Of a stretch of DNA of 64,000 nucleotides, positions 52,337-63,382 are shown in pieces. Source of the DNA: Isochrysis galbana. Taxonomy: Eukaryota > Haptophyta > Isochrysidales > Isochrysidaceae. How positions within the stretch are numbered: position 1 is the first letter of the stretch; the number at the start of each line of letters is the position of its first letter. The stretch covers positions 99,811-163,810 of the forward strand of contig CM030945.1 of assembly GCA_018136815.1 (NCBI GenBank), written 5' to 3'. The position numbers were made by a program, and so were the translations under genes. The notes under the pieces were generated by a model that was not told the DNA's origin, did no database searches, and worked only from the letters and a program-made list of their open reading frames with translations.

Positions 52337-53410
52337 GGCGTGCGCTTGGGCGACCTCAGCGGCCGCTGTCGCAGCACTCTTTGCCCGACCAAGCCTGGCC
52401 CACGAACGAGCGCCGAGTGGGCAGCTTGAGGCCGCAAACCAAGATGCCTCTAGTTCAATGGATCGCCTGATAGGGAGGGAACGGAGTGAGCGAGTCGCGC
52501 CACCTGGCATTTGACGGCCACTGTGGCTGGCGCGCCGCGGTGGTGCGCCTTGAGTTACTTACGGGCAAGGCTGTTGCACACTTGTCCCGCCGGAATGGAT
52601 CCAGATTGCATCGTGCAGCAAGCATACGCAAGGATAGCTTGCGCCGGGGCGCCCGCGCCCTGGGTGTCCTTCGTGTGTTTTCGCACGCTCTGGGGCAGGG
52701 TGGGGTGCATCTTTTGTCGGGTGCAAGATGGGGGGGGGGGGGGGCCGGCGCTATGAGATTGTGGCATTGACATCATGAGAGATGCATCTGCGTGTGGTGT
52801 GCGTACCGACGGATTCTTGCGGTGAACGCACGTCATTGGGCTCCAGCTGTGGACCAAGCACCGTCGCCTTGGTTCTCCTTGCCGAAAAACTAGGAACGTG
52901 GCGTGGTGGCAGATTGCCGGGGATTGCAAGTTTCCTCGATGAGTCCAGAGACGTGGCGTGCGAGTTGCGAAGCTGCATGAGGCGCCGTCGAACGCACACA
53001 CTCCTGCGGGCACCGGCAACTTTGCTTCAGTGCACCCCGAACGCGCATTGAAGCCGCGCGGAGAGGGCACGGCATCCAGATGGGGTTGCCGGATCGGTGC
53101 GTTCCTCGAAGCCTATGGGCAGTTGTCATCCACTTGCTGCATGTGAGCGATTGCGAGCAGGCGGTGCGGTGCGATACCACTGTGTGGCTTATAACTTCGT
53201 TTCTCAACACTGCAACTTGTTGGTGGCCGGGTAGATGCTATTGAGAATTGAAAGAAGCCTGGGCAATCTCGGGGAAGGCCCAGAAGTGTACCAAGCTGAG
53301 ACGCGCGGGATGTGATTTGCTTCGATGTTTTGAGTTTGAATTTGTGCCCCCCAAAACGTATGACGATTCAGGGCTAACACCTACATTGGGCACGGCACTC
53401 TTTACCTTAT
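52337..53410. other. No gene recognised
   Basis: 3' flank of the qRRM gene and unique-looking DNA with a G-run at 52731-52742. ORFs overlap on both strands and show no domain. Confidence 0.4.
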
Positions 53411-53470
53411 GAGGTTGAACTAAGTTTATACTTGGTTGTGGCCAACTGTCGTTAAAACGATAGGGTCATG
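53411..53470. repeat. Isolated hairpin-4/border sequence of the hairpin-repeat family
   Basis: gaactaagtttatacttggtt (53412-53432) is the reverse complement of the copy F terminus. aaaacgatagggtcatggagcgcg follows, the reverse complement of the left border of copy G (about 31958-31980). The repeat body is absent. Confidence 0.5.
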
Positions 53471-53649
53471 GAGCGCGCCCCGCTCCCCCGCCGCCGAGGA
53501 TGATGACCTGCTGCATAGACACACTACTGTCTCCGAAGCGCCCGCGCTCGGACGACCCACCCAGCCAGGTGCGCGCGAGACATCGCGCGCGCCAGCCCGC
53601 GAAACATGCGAACAGCACAACACATGGGGAACATGGCAGCTGTTGCGGG

Positions 53650-54210
53650 TAAAGGGGGTCCATTCCTTCCCGCTTGTACATTTCCCCCGCCGTCTAGGTT
53701 TCTCCGCGTGACTTCCCCCTTACTGTCACGCTCCGACGCCCCCTCCTCCCGTCGCCATTTAGGTTCGTCTTCCCCCCCCGCGCGGAAGTCTCCCCCCCTT
53801 TCGCTCCCTTCCCCGTTTCCCCTCCCCGAGTGTTTTCCTTGTTCCCCCGGCCCCCTTTCATCCCTCTCTTTTCCCGCGTTTCCCCTCTCCCGACGCGTGT
53901 TCTTTTCCCGCGAGTGTCTTCCCCCGTATCCTTCGTCCTGCGATCAAGCGCCACCGCTCGACCGCTCCCGTCCCCTTCCCGTCTGCCTGTGCTCCCGTGC
54001 TCGTCCCGCCCGTCCTCATGCTGCCCGAGGCTGTACCCCCGGCCTCGCCCTCGTCCGCTCGTGCCTCCCCAGCCCGTGACCTTCCGTCGCCTGCGCCCCC
54101 TTCCTTTTGTACCTCACATGTTGATACCATGCACAGCCCCTCCACACCAACACAGACATCAGCCACAGCCCTCCACTGCTCACCACAGCCACAGCAGCCA
54201 TGGTTGGCTG
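53650..54210 (+). repeat. CT-rich retroelement-leader-like segment, copy 2
   Basis: Counterpart of 37640-38290. Pyrimidine-rich leader, gcgccaccgctcgaccgctcc, then a Pro/Ser-rich frame from ATG 54018 (MLPEAVPPASPSSARASP). Confidence 0.4.
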
Positions 54211-54719
54211 TCGTTAAAGGTGGGGGAGGCCGCGTAAAAAAAACTCTGGCGCGGATCGGTCGGGGCCCAAATCCCAAATTCCAAATTTTTGTATCATGGA
54301 TCATGGGACCGGGGGAAAATTTCCCCGGCTCCTCTCCCCCCGCTCGAATCCGAATCCGAGGCAGAGCGATGGCGACCGACCCGCCTGACAGGCCGACCTT
54401 CGCCGCGCTCCAGCGAGAGCGCGCGTTGGTGAGGCTGGAGGACGAAGGTGTAAGGTGTCTCGCCTCTCTCTTCCCTCCGCACGCTCGCGCGGCCGTGGTT
54501 TGGATGGGCTGGATGGGCTTTGAGAGGGCTCTCTGACGAGCCGCCTCGGGCGGCGTGGGGCGTCCCGGGTGGGGCGTAGTGGCGAGGGTCGCCTGGGGAT
54601 CGGGATCGGTCCGGAGCGGTCGCGGCGTCGCGGCACGCTCCATCCATAGGTCAAACTATAACAATAGACAATAGTTTTTTTTTCTCGAGAGCTGTTTTAT
54701 ATAGTAGTAATAATAAATA

Positions 54720-54830
54720 ATAAACGACGGCGCCCGGGGAGCCCTTTTGAAGACGGCGCCCGGGGAGCCTTACTTCGAGAGGGCTCCCAAGTACTTCGAG
54801 AGGGCTCCCCCGGGCGAGCTTGCGCTTGCG
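54720..54830. repeat. Cluster of ggcgcccggggagcc inverted and direct repeats
   Basis: gacggcgcccggggagcc occurs twice (about 54726, 54754). cttcgagagggctccc occurs twice (about 54774, 54794). The two motifs are partly complementary, so the block can form alternative stem-loops. Confidence 0.6.
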
Positions 54831-55195
54831 CCGCTCCCTCCGCTCCTCCGCCTGTCGCCAGTCCTTCACTCTGTACTCCGCCCGTTTACTAAAATGCAAA
54901 CGGGACTCGGTTATAATCGTTGAATCCCCGGTTCGGGGACGACGAAATCTGCACTCCCACTCTCTCTTCGCCCTCTCCCGCGGCGCGCGCGCATGGCTGA
55001 TTTCGTCTCCCTCGTCCTTCATCCCCCCCCCGTCCCCCCATTTTTGCTGTTGGTTCTTCATGCCGGAACCCATAGGGAGCTTACTTCATCCTTCACTCAC
55101 CCATCGCAACTGGTATCCTTCGCAGCCCCATAGTGAGTGGCCGGGCTATTGAAAAGGGGCACCAGCCCCTCTCATCTAAAAAATTAGAGTTACTA

Positions 55196-57604
55196 TCAGC
55201 AGTCACCGAATTCCTCCCGACACAAGGTCTCGACAGCTGAGTCGGCTGCTGAGCCCAGCTCCGATGCGACTGCGTCGATGGTCTCATGGAGCAAATCATC
55301 CGCGAGTCGTTCGATTAAGCGCCAAGGATCCTTCACCCCGGTCGCACGAATGCGCTCCTCAAAGTCGCTCTTTTCATGCCAAAGGGCTCGCTCCACGCGA
55401 GCGGGTAGCGTGGTGCGCTGCGGTGCGGCTGCAATGCAGCCACGACGCGCCGCAGATACTACCACCGTGCTTGCACCAGTGGGAGAGGCTACATCCACCT
55501 GGCGCTTGCTGTCGCTTATTGGCGCGTGAAATACTTCGTGTGCTGCGCGCTGACGAGAGTCCTGCGACAACGCAGCCACACAGCTGGCGCCAGAGATGAA
55601 GCTATTGTGCTCACCACCGCTGCCGTGGATCCACTTGCGTTCGAGCACGTCATGCTCGTGGCAGATCGCGTCCAGGACACTCAGCGCGGCCAGTACTTCC
55701 CCTCGCTCCCTTGAATTCAGGCGCGACCCGTCACAGCTCCCCACTGGCTCGTCCGCGGGCTCGACACCGGGGGGGCCGGAGCACAGCCCAATTGCCTGTG
55801 CGTGCGCGGAGGTTGATGGCGGATATGCCGAGTTCGGACGGCGCGGCGGTACGCGTCGCGTCGATCCGCGCGGCTCGCGTGCGCCACCAGCCCTCGACTT
55901 GAGGAATGCCGAGATGGAAGGGGGTGCAGCACCACACGGCGTAACGTCAGATGCGTCTAGGTCGAGTAAAGAATGAGAGGGGCGCGCTTGTCCCCAATTG
56001 TCCAAGCTGCCAGTGCTTGCGTCGACTCTGACGTTGCAACCACTCCCGATGGCACCGCCACCGTCTGTGCCTTGAGTTGAGCCCCACGCGTTCGGCTTGG
56101 TTGTCGAGCATTCATCGCCACAACTGGGACCACAGCTGATTTTGCGGAAAACACTGGCAAGCGTCGCCTCGGCCTGCGCTAGCCTCGTCTCGAGTGCTTT
56201 CGTCTGCGATCGCAAGGATTCTGCAACCTCCTTGGGGGTTTGCTTTGAAGGCTTCGCGCTCTCCTCAGGAGACCGGGGTGACTCTTCCACGTCGCCTGGA
56301 CCGCTACGATGGCCCATTTCAACGGTTGATGATGGCGCGGCGGCCTGCTTCTCCGACCGCGCTTCCGTTCGCCTCAGAACCGATGCGAACGAACTCGAAT
56401 GGAGGTCGTGTGCGCCGCCTTCTGCTCCGCCCTCTGCACGGCCAGCTGCCGCGCCTGATGCTCCACCTCTCGCGCTCGCAGCCGCCTTCGCCAAGGCGGC
56501 TTCGAAGCCAGGCCATTCCTCTCCTGCCGGCATCACGTCCGAAGACAAAGCACGCAACTCCTCCTGTAGTAGACGACGCGCCGCGACATCTCTCGCCCCC
56601 GACAGGGGCTCGCGCCGCAGCGAATCGACCTCCGTCTCTAAGCGCGAGAGCCGGCGCAGCTGCGCCTTTTGGTAAGGGGGTAGCTTTCTAAGCGCAGCGG
56701 CCACCCGGCGCGATGTACCCACCGGGGAGCCGCTCTTCTCTTCAATGCTTGGACGGCTCGAGTTGATGGCGGCCGCCGTCTCGGCCGCACTGAGCCCCGT
56801 TGTCTGCTCAAACCGAGCACGCACGCGCTTCAGCTGCGTTCCCAGCTCGACCACCGAAACCGCTGCGGTGGCCATGCGCCTGCGGTTACGGCGTTCCTCC
56901 TCGACCATCGACGCAGAGCGCAGCGACGGGTCGAAGAGTCCTGAGGGGCCACCACTTCGGCTTCCGGACGCGCTGTCCCATGCAGGCCGCCGTGCGCGGC
57001 TAGTCCCAGATTGCGAGCTCGACGTCGGGTCAGGCTGGCGCTCTGGACGGCGAGTGGGTGGCACAGCACCGAGTGGTATCTCCGCGGTGTGGAACGGGTG
57101 GTGCGGGTGGATCCGCTCGGCCATCGTCGGTTTCATTGGCGGGGTGATTGCTGCCTTGCGCACCACACCGCGCCCGAGGTGCCCATCCGCTATGACAGTG
57201 CCATGCAGCTGTCGGCCGCGTGCGTCGGTCGCACCTCCACCCGCACTCGCCTCGGTCTCACCCTTATCTACTTTCGCCACCGCCTGCGCGCTCTCTCCCG
57301 GAGGAGGAGGTGGTGGCGGAGGAGGAGAAGGACGATCCTCCGTCTGCGGTGGTCCGATGCCAGGCAGCACGAGCGGCTCCTGCTCCTCGAGCCTCCTCCC
57401 GAGTGCGAGCGCCTCCGGCGCGGAGTGCGAGAGGTTGAGGCTAGCTGGGGCGATGAAGCTAAATGGCTGTGCCAGCGGGGCAGCTGCGCGCGCCAGCTGC
57501 AGCCGGGGCGGAGGAGGAGCGAGCCGAGTGGCCTGCGAGGCCCACCATGAGTCGAAGCCGCCCAGAGAGCCCAGTACATCCTCGCGCAGGGTGAGAGTAG
57601 ACAT
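55196..57604 (-). CDS. 802-aa coiled-coil protein, possibly Moonraker/KIAA0753-like
   Basis: A single uninterrupted ORF starting MSTLTLREDVLGSLGGFD, directly after a pyrimidine-rich (coding strand) tract. Residues 1-230 are Pro/Ser-rich with a poly-Pro run. At about 235-350 there is an Arg/Leu-rich helical region (ELGTQLKRVRARFEQTTG, RRVAAALRKLPPYQKAQLRR, LETEVDSLRRE). Later comes a short coiled coil (LRSQTKALETRLAQAEATLA). The C-terminus is an amphipathic helical domain, ERLADDLLHETIDAVASELG, ending EEFGDC. The helical core plus this end recall Moonraker-type centriolar proteins as I remember them; that is a weak resemblance. It could be another ciliary or centrosomal scaffold. That it is a real protein is well supported by length and composition; the function is not. 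Confidence 0.7.
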   Translation of the reverse strand: MSTLTLREDVLGSLGGFDSWWASQATRLAPPPPRLQLARAAAPLAQPFSFIAPASLNLSHSAPEALALGRRLEEQEPLVLPGIGPPQTEDRPSPPPPPPPPPGESAQAVAKVDKGETEASAGGGATDARGRQLHGTVIADGHLGRGVVRKAAITPPMKPTMAERIHPHHPFHTAEIPLGAVPPTRRPERQPDPTSSSQSGTSRARRPAWDSASGSRSGGPSGLFDPSLRSASMVEEERRNRRRMATAAVSVVELGTQLKRVRARFEQTTGLSAAETAAAINSSRPSIEEKSGSPVGTSRRVAAALRKLPPYQKAQLRRLSRLETEVDSLRREPLSGARDVAARRLLQEELRALSSDVMPAGEEWPGFEAALAKAAASARGGASGAAAGRAEGGAEGGAHDLHSSSFASVLRRTEARSEKQAAAPSSTVEMGHRSGPGDVEESPRSPEESAKPSKQTPKEVAESLRSQTKALETRLAQAEATLASVFRKISCGPSCGDECSTTKPNAWGSTQGTDGGGAIGSGCNVRVDASTGSLDNWGQARPSHSLLDLDASDVTPCGAAPPSISAFLKSRAGGAREPRGSTRRVPPRRPNSAYPPSTSAHAQAIGLCSGPPGVEPADEPVGSCDGSRLNSRERGEVLAALSVLDAICHEHDVLERKWIHGSGGEHNSFISGASCVAALSQDSRQRAAHEVFHAPISDSKRQVDVASPTGASTVVVSAARRGCIAAAPQRTTLPARVERALWHEKSDFEERIRATGVKDPWRLIERLADDLLHETIDAVASELGSAADSAVETLCREEFGDC

Positions 57605-57654
57605 TGGGGGCCGGAAGGGAGCTCAGCCGCGCGCTCTCTTCCCTTCCAAGCGTT

Positions 57655-57900
57655 AGAGGCTGAAGGAGACAAGAAGACGGGAGAAGAGGGACGGGAGGGA
57701 GAGACGGACTCTGCCGGCGCGGCGCCGGCCAGAGAGACGAGGAGTGAGAGCGAGGGCGAGAGGGGAGGGAGGCAGAGAGAGAGTGGGAATACTGCCAGGG
57801 GAAGAAGGAGACGGAGAAGGGGAGAATAATGGAGAAAAGGGCGGGGAGGGGAGGGGATCCGAGCAGCGCGACGCTGCAGGAAAAGCGCGGGAAAAGAGGG
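57655..57900. repeat. Polypurine tract 5' of the 802-aa gene
   Basis: ggagacaagaagacgggaga-type sequence on the plus strand, so pyrimidine-rich on the coding strand. Confidence 0.75.
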
Positions 57901-58247
57901 GCAGAAAGAAGGGCAACGGCGGTGAGAAGGTACTTAAAATTAGAAGTAGTGGGTATTGAAGGGCTCATGCAGAAACATAGAACACCAATCACTTCTCACT
58001 TATGTGATACTGGATTCCGCAGCTGCTCGACTGCTCGACCCTTCCACTCCTCTCGCCGGGGGGGTCACCTTCTGTTCGGCTGTATGCTGCGGGCGTACCT
58101 TGTATTATGTACCCTTGGCGTGAAGCTCATAAGTATAGCGGTAGAAACTCCGGAAAATACGTACCTATCTAGCACATATTCATATTCATATTCGATGCCC
58201 TTTGGGCCCCAGACCCGAAACTATTGTTATAGTTTAGGTCGCGATCC
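57901..58247. other. No gene recognised
   Basis: Moderate-GC DNA ending in the tagcacatat...gccctttgggccc phrase shared with 36146-36172, just before the gap. Confidence 0.35.
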
Positions 58248-58347
58248 NNNNNNNNNNNNNNNNNNNNNNNNNNNNNNNNNNNNNNNNNNNNNNNNNNNNN
58301 NNNNNNNNNNNNNNNNNNNNNNNNNNNNNNNNNNNNNNNNNNNNNNN
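58248..58347. other. Assembly gap (100 N)
   Basis: Exactly 100 N; the size is nominal. Confidence 1.
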
Positions 58348-59427
58348 AGCTCCGACAGCAAACACTGCTTGCTTGGCAGAACTGGAGGCGAGAAGCTAGG
58401 GAAGAGAAATCCTTCACGATATGAGTCACAGCAACAACGACAAGCAATGAGGATCTCAATAAGAGTGGCAGCGCGGGAGCGCGCACGTGCTACGGACTGA
58501 CAACCAAATCGAAGCCGGCGACCCGCGAGCGGCGGGCGCGTCTCTAATAGGCAAGAAGAAGGCAACCACACCGACGACGATGACGTGCACGCGGTCCGTG
58601 CCCACGTCGGCGACGTCGAGCTCTCTCACATATGCGCGAGGGGCCCAGCACGGACGGACTTGCACGTTGGTCCGCGCCTAACTATACACAGTGGTTCTTC
58701 GCACACGAGGAGAAAAGGTTGGCGAGAGGGAGAGCAGAAAAAAAGTCGTACATAAGGTGGCACGGGATGAGCGAAGACGGCTGGCCGTAGCACGGAGGTC
58801 GCAACAGACTGGGAGCAGGACTAGGAGCTACGCCGCCAATGACGGGCTTTCGCGTCGGCTTGTGAGAAGCCAACAGCAAACGCGAGACATCTAGGGCATG
58901 CATGGGTCCTAGCTGCGACACAGACGTGTTCGATTAGTGGTAGAGGCGAGAGAGCTCAAGAAAGCGCATCTCAGCAATAAGCGAGGAGGAAACACGATGC
59001 GCGCGAGAACTAATCATGCGCGGCCAGAAATCCCTTTCCAACCATTGAAGGATAAGCAGTCAACATGGATCTGGCGCGGAGCATATGGTCATGGTGTAGA
59101 GGGCGCAGACGGCGGGCGCCTCGCCCCCAACGAGTTGCCCTTTTAAGTGGGCATACCTGAAGATTGGGCGGATCACAATCAGACGGTCTCTGTCCATTTG
59201 CTCTGCCTAGCGACGATATTCGTCGCATGCTTCGAAACAGCTCGAGCATGAGCCTTTGCCTTGAGAAACGAAATGTCGCCGCGAACGGCCTCGTACGTGC
59301 CCGTCCTAATGCGACGAAAAAGCCATCTTGGGCACCGTTATAGCGGCCACATCCCGTACAGACGGGGCTGGACACCTCGCCGCACTCTGACAGGGCTCAA
59401 GCAGCGGACAGGAAAGAGTGGGTTGGC
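58348..59427. other. No gene recognised; 3' flank of the CCCH gene
   Basis: Short ORFs on both strands without domain features. The right part is probably 3'-UTR of the minus-strand gene. Confidence 0.4.
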
Positions 59428-61020
59428 CTAGGCGACAATGGGCATGTCGAGTTGAAAAGTGGCATGCTGCGCAGAGTGGGAGAAAGCATGGGGGGACTGC
59501 GTCGCACGGAACGAGTCGGCAACGGATGCGCACATCGCGGCCTCAGCCATCAATGAGATCGAACGACGGCCGCAGTGAGCTGGTGACGACTCCGGTGGGG
59601 GCAGCGGTGGCTGGGTCATTGTGGGAGGGCCGGCCGAGACACCGCACGTCGTCCGCGGCTTTGATGCAGCATGGTTAGCCTGAACGGAGAAGATCGCTTC
59701 TGCATCGCCGGCGACGAGGGGTGCAGCACTGTGCGGGCGCGCCTCATAGACGTCCTCATTGTTGTCGAATACTAGTGACAGCTGCCGGCGCACTGAGAGC
59801 GTGTTGAACGATGTCATGCGTGACACCTCCGTCGGCTCGACTTCGACACGACCTGTCGTGCGGTTGCACTGGAGTCCAAGGTCGGAAAGGGACTCGGACA
59901 GCTGAGTGTCGTCGAACATGTCTTTCAGCGAACTCGATAGCTTGGCACTCACAGCGGTGTGGCCGCGAATGGAGTCGGCCGGAGCCGCCACGGGAGCCGC
60001 GGCGAAGCGTCCCATCGGCGAAAAATCTCCCGCATGCAGAGCCTCTTCTGAAGCAGCCAAGATGGAAGGCACACCCCGGGACATGCCACATGAACCCTCG
60101 CCGCTTTTGAGATGACGACCGAGGAGGGAGCTCATGTTCCCTACGGCCGCACGGTGTGCTTCCATGCCGTAAGAAGATGGTAGCTCGGCGAAGTAATCAC
60201 TGGATAGCCCCAAAGTCGAACGCTGCGCCCATTCGCGCTCCTTGAGCTCGGCGATCCGGAGGCGCTCGAGTGCCTCGACATGCTCACGCGGTGTGGCTGC
60301 CGGTGTGGCAAGCGGCGTGTATTCAGTCGGTGCGGCCGATAGGGACGACGCGCGGTGCAACGAAATGAGTGAAGGCTGCAGCATCGACTGATCAAACGGA
60401 GGGAGCGGCGGCACGTCTGTCGGCGGGAGGGGTGGCAGCTCCGCAAATTTGGCCGGTGACGGAGCACCGGGTGCCGCAGCTGGGATGCCAACCTCGCTGA
60501 ACACCGATGGGGCGCCCGACAGGAGCGGCGCTTGTGTCGGCGCCTGAGCCATGAAGTAGAAGTTCTGTGAGCGGGGCGAGGTCGGCGTCACCGCGCTGGG
60601 CGGCGCGGGCACGCCCTCGTCAACCATTGATGGCATAAAGAAGGCTGGGTCAGAGTGGTGGCGCTGGAGGTCCATCCTTGGAATGCCGGCGAGCTGTGGC
60701 ATGGGCGGCGGCGACCTGGGCCGGCAAGCGGCGGGTGTGGGGTAGGGGACGGGGACGTACACAATACCGAACCCGTGCGGCGGCAGCCCCGGCGCGGCGG
60801 GTGGCGCCATCGGCGGCGGCGACGGCGGCCTCTCACGGAGCTCAGCCTCTCCATGTGCAAACTGGCACTTCTTGCCGTAGGGGCAGCGGCCAGCAGCCAG
60901 GTAGTTTTTGCAGAGCGCGGTCTTGTAGCGTGGGTCCTTGGATCGTCGGCGTAGCGCTGGCTCGGACGCTGGCTTGGGCGGCGCGGCGGCCACGGTCGAG
61001 GGAGGGGGAGGGGGCAGCAT
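59428..61020 (-). CDS. Tristetraprolin-type CCCH zinc-finger protein (single finger)
   Basis: Intronless 530-residue ORF starting MLPPPPPSTVAAAPP. A basic segment (RRRSKDP) leads into RYKTALCKNYLAAGRCPYGK and then KCQFAHGEAELR. Cys37, Cys46, Cys52 and His56 form C-x8-C-x5-C-x3-H with the preceding YKTALC lead-in typical of tristetraprolin/ZFP36-type fingers, which bind AU-rich mRNA elements. Only one finger is present, whereas animal TTP has two, so affinity or partners may differ. The rest is Pro/Ser/Ala-rich and probably disordered, with possible phospho-motifs (VRRQLSLVF, GRRSISLM). The start follows a G/A tract on the plus strand (61045-61340). Confidence 0.85.
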   Translation of the reverse strand: MLPPPPPSTVAAAPPKPASEPALRRRSKDPRYKTALCKNYLAAGRCPYGKKCQFAHGEAELRERPPSPPPMAPPAAPGLPPHGFGIVYVPVPYPTPAACRPRSPPPMPQLAGIPRMDLQRHHSDPAFFMPSMVDEGVPAPPSAVTPTSPRSQNFYFMAQAPTQAPLLSGAPSVFSEVGIPAAAPGAPSPAKFAELPPLPPTDVPPLPPFDQSMLQPSLISLHRASSLSAAPTEYTPLATPAATPREHVEALERLRIAELKEREWAQRSTLGLSSDYFAELPSSYGMEAHRAAVGNMSSLLGRHLKSGEGSCGMSRGVPSILAASEEALHAGDFSPMGRFAAAPVAAPADSIRGHTAVSAKLSSSLKDMFDDTQLSESLSDLGLQCNRTTGRVEVEPTEVSRMTSFNTLSVRRQLSLVFDNNEDVYEARPHSAAPLVAGDAEAIFSVQANHAASKPRTTCGVSAGPPTMTQPPLPPPESSPAHCGRRSISLMAEAAMCASVADSFRATQSPHAFSHSAQHATFQLDMPIVA

Positions 61021-61039
61021 TGGTGAGATATCGGGCGGG

Positions 61040-61305
61040 AGAGAGCGCCGGAGAGAGGGGGAGGGGGAGGGGGAGGGGGAGGGGGAGGGGGAGAGGAGAG
61101 AGCGCGTGTGGAAGGGGAAGGGGGAAGGGGGAGGGGAGGAGGAAGAAGGCGCGGGGCTGAGCAGTGAGGCTCGTGTGTGTGCTCGAACGCTGGGGAGAGA
61201 GCAAGCGAGAGAGGTGGAGAGGAAGGGGTTGGGAGGACGGGGAAGGGGGGTGTGGAGGGGGGGAAAGAGGGATGTGTGGGTGGCCGGTTGGTGGTAGGGA
61301 AGAGA

Positions 61306-61341
<36 letters not shown>

Positions 61342-61345
61342 CGGT
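61040..61345. repeat. ggggga repeats and (GA)n 5' of the CCCH gene
   Basis: Tandem gggggagg units at 61051-61090, mixed purines, and (GA)n at 61305-61339. On the coding strand this is a pyrimidine tract adjacent to the start codon. Confidence 0.85.
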
Positions 61346-62290
61346 CTGCGAGGTTCTCTCCATCTCCGATGTGTTTGAGTGAGAAATCCTGCTTGGAGCG
61401 GTGAGAAGAGAGTTAGGGCGGGAACAGGGACGAGGGAGGGGTGCCTGCACGGCGGGCATTGTGGAAGGCCAACACGGAGTGGCCGAGCTCGGTGAGGGTG
61501 CCCAGAACGTCAGAGAGGAGAGGGGAATGGGAAAGAAAAGGAAAGGAAAGCGCGAGGAACGGCATCGGCCAGGGGCTTCCTCGTGGGGCGAGGAAAGGTC
61601 AAGCTCCCAATCTCGGTGGTGGCCCGCCTCACCTCCGCACGATCTCGTCCGCGTTCCGGCGACTAGACGCCGTCCCCCCCGCGGGGCCACGACTGGCAGG
61701 GGCCTCCCTCGCGCGGGGGGGGATGCCGCCCCGTCTGGTTTTGGGTACTCGGCCTGTCCTCTCGGCTCTCCTCTCGGAAGGCGCCCCCTCCCTCCCCCCC
61801 CCCCCCCCCCCCCCCGCCCCGCCCACCTCCTCCCTCTCGCCTCCCTCTCAGAGAGAGGGAAGCGGAGGGCGGACGAGGACTTCTTATAGGGGAGAGGGCG
61901 GGGGGGGGGGGGGGGCGTGGGCGGGAAGCGCGAGCGGCAAGACTATAAGCCAGCGAGAGAGAGATGTGCGCCCCCCCCCCCCCCGCTCTCCGAGCCGGCC
62001 TCAGCCCCCCCCCCCCGCGCTCTCCTCTCGCTCTCTCTCTCTTTACGGCCCGTCTCTCCCAGCCGGCCTGCTCAGCCCCCCCCGCTCTCTCTCTTCGCTC
62101 TCTCTCTCTTTATGGCGACGAGGCTTGGCTCACCCACACACACACATCGCGCTCTCTCCTCCACCGCTCCCCCCGCCCATCTCGCGCCGAGAAGCCCTGG
62201 ACTCTCCCCGCCCGCCCGCCGCCCCCCGCCCCTTCCCCCACTCGGCCGTCGGCGGATCGGAGGATCGGCGCTCTCAGAAAAGGCCTCCCT
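61346..62290. repeat. Low-complexity G-, C- and CT-runs; no gene
   Basis: C-runs at 61793-61815 and 61972-61984, a G-run at 61901-61915, and a loosely duplicated ctctctctctcttta(c/t)ggc segment (62029-62120). Long ORFs are compositional. Confidence 0.6.
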
Positions 62291-62652
62291 ATATCAACCT
62301 ATTCTTCCGTGCCCGAGCTTCGAGCCCTGAGAATCTCCGATCCACTTCCCACTCATTCGGAGGGCTCGTAAAATGCGGATCTCTCTCGTGTGCAGTACTA
62401 ATGTTGAGTGTTGCGGGATGTGGAAGGGACTTTTGGGCCACTTGCACGGCAACGGCAGCAACTGCCCGACGATTTGCACCGCTGAAATCGTAGCAAAGGC
62501 AATATTGCTTCGCACCCCACGTCGCCTCGCAGCCAGCATACCGGCATGCCGGCACGTCGATGGCGCTGGCGGCCGCTAACACGCCGGCACGCCGGTGGCG
62601 GCCAGGAAACGCCCGCAAGGTGCTTTATACTCTTTACCTTCATACACACATA

Positions 62653-62760
62653 CCTAGCTGGGAAACACGTTTTCACCGTGTTCTTACCGAGGTCAAACGC
62701 AGCCCTATTTTGCCGTGTTTCGAACCCGAACCCCCTCCGTTTTTGCTTCCGTGTTTGTGC
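62653..62760. mobile_element. One end of a hAT-like MITE relative
   Basis: CCTAGCTGGGAAACACG resembles the terminus CCTAGGTGGGAAAC of the 22927 element and is followed by ttcaccgtgtt and tttgccgtgtttcg. No matching right end was found, so this is truncated. Confidence 0.4.
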
Positions 62761-63139
62761 GGGGGCTTATGGGCAACGGATGGGGCGCCGCGTCGCCGCG
62801 GCGGCGCCGCGCCAGTGGCGATGGTGGATACTCTTTCTCAAATAAGAGCGTGCGCACTAATCTTATGATTGGTCGCCATGGAGGGGGGCCTCGCGCCTCG
62901 CGCCCCCCCCACTCTCCACTCTCTCGACTCCCCTCATGGGTGGGGGGCGAGAACCATTTGGCTCCGGACAGAGTTTTGAGAATTTTTTTTCGAAATAAAG
63001 GGGGCCAATCGCAATCAAAACTTTTTACCGAAATAAAGGTCGATATGGCGCTGACGGAGCGAAATGAGCCCCCCCCCCCAGCCCGCTCCCCGCTCCCCCC
63101 CCCTCCCCCCCCTGCCCGCCCGGGGCCGCGCGCCGCGCC

Positions 63140-63382
63140 TTGGCGCGCTTCCGGGCATCCAAGCGCAAGCGCAAAACCGACAACGACGAGGATGAGGATG
63201 ACGATGACGATGACATGATGACGCCCTTGAGGGCTCAGGGCATCCCTCCGACCCCCCAAGCTCGTCGTCGTAGGAGGTTGGTCTCCACTCAGCATCCGAG
63301 ACCGGGGATGGCCGCGCGGCAACTCATCGGGTCATCGGGGCCCGCCGCGGCGACGCTTGAGCGAATTCCGATTCGAAATTAG
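63140..63382 (+). other. 80-codon ORF with basic and acidic runs, unassigned
   Basis: Opens with MARFRASKRKRKTDNDEDED, an NLS-like basic run next to an acidic run encoded by a gatgac hexamer array (63187-63222). No domain; it may be chance created by the microsatellite. Confidence 0.2.

Noticed and set aside
54369-54536. Short ORF MATDPPDRPTFAALQRE...
   Set aside because: A natural-looking peptide, but 55 codons, no homologue recognised and no splice support.
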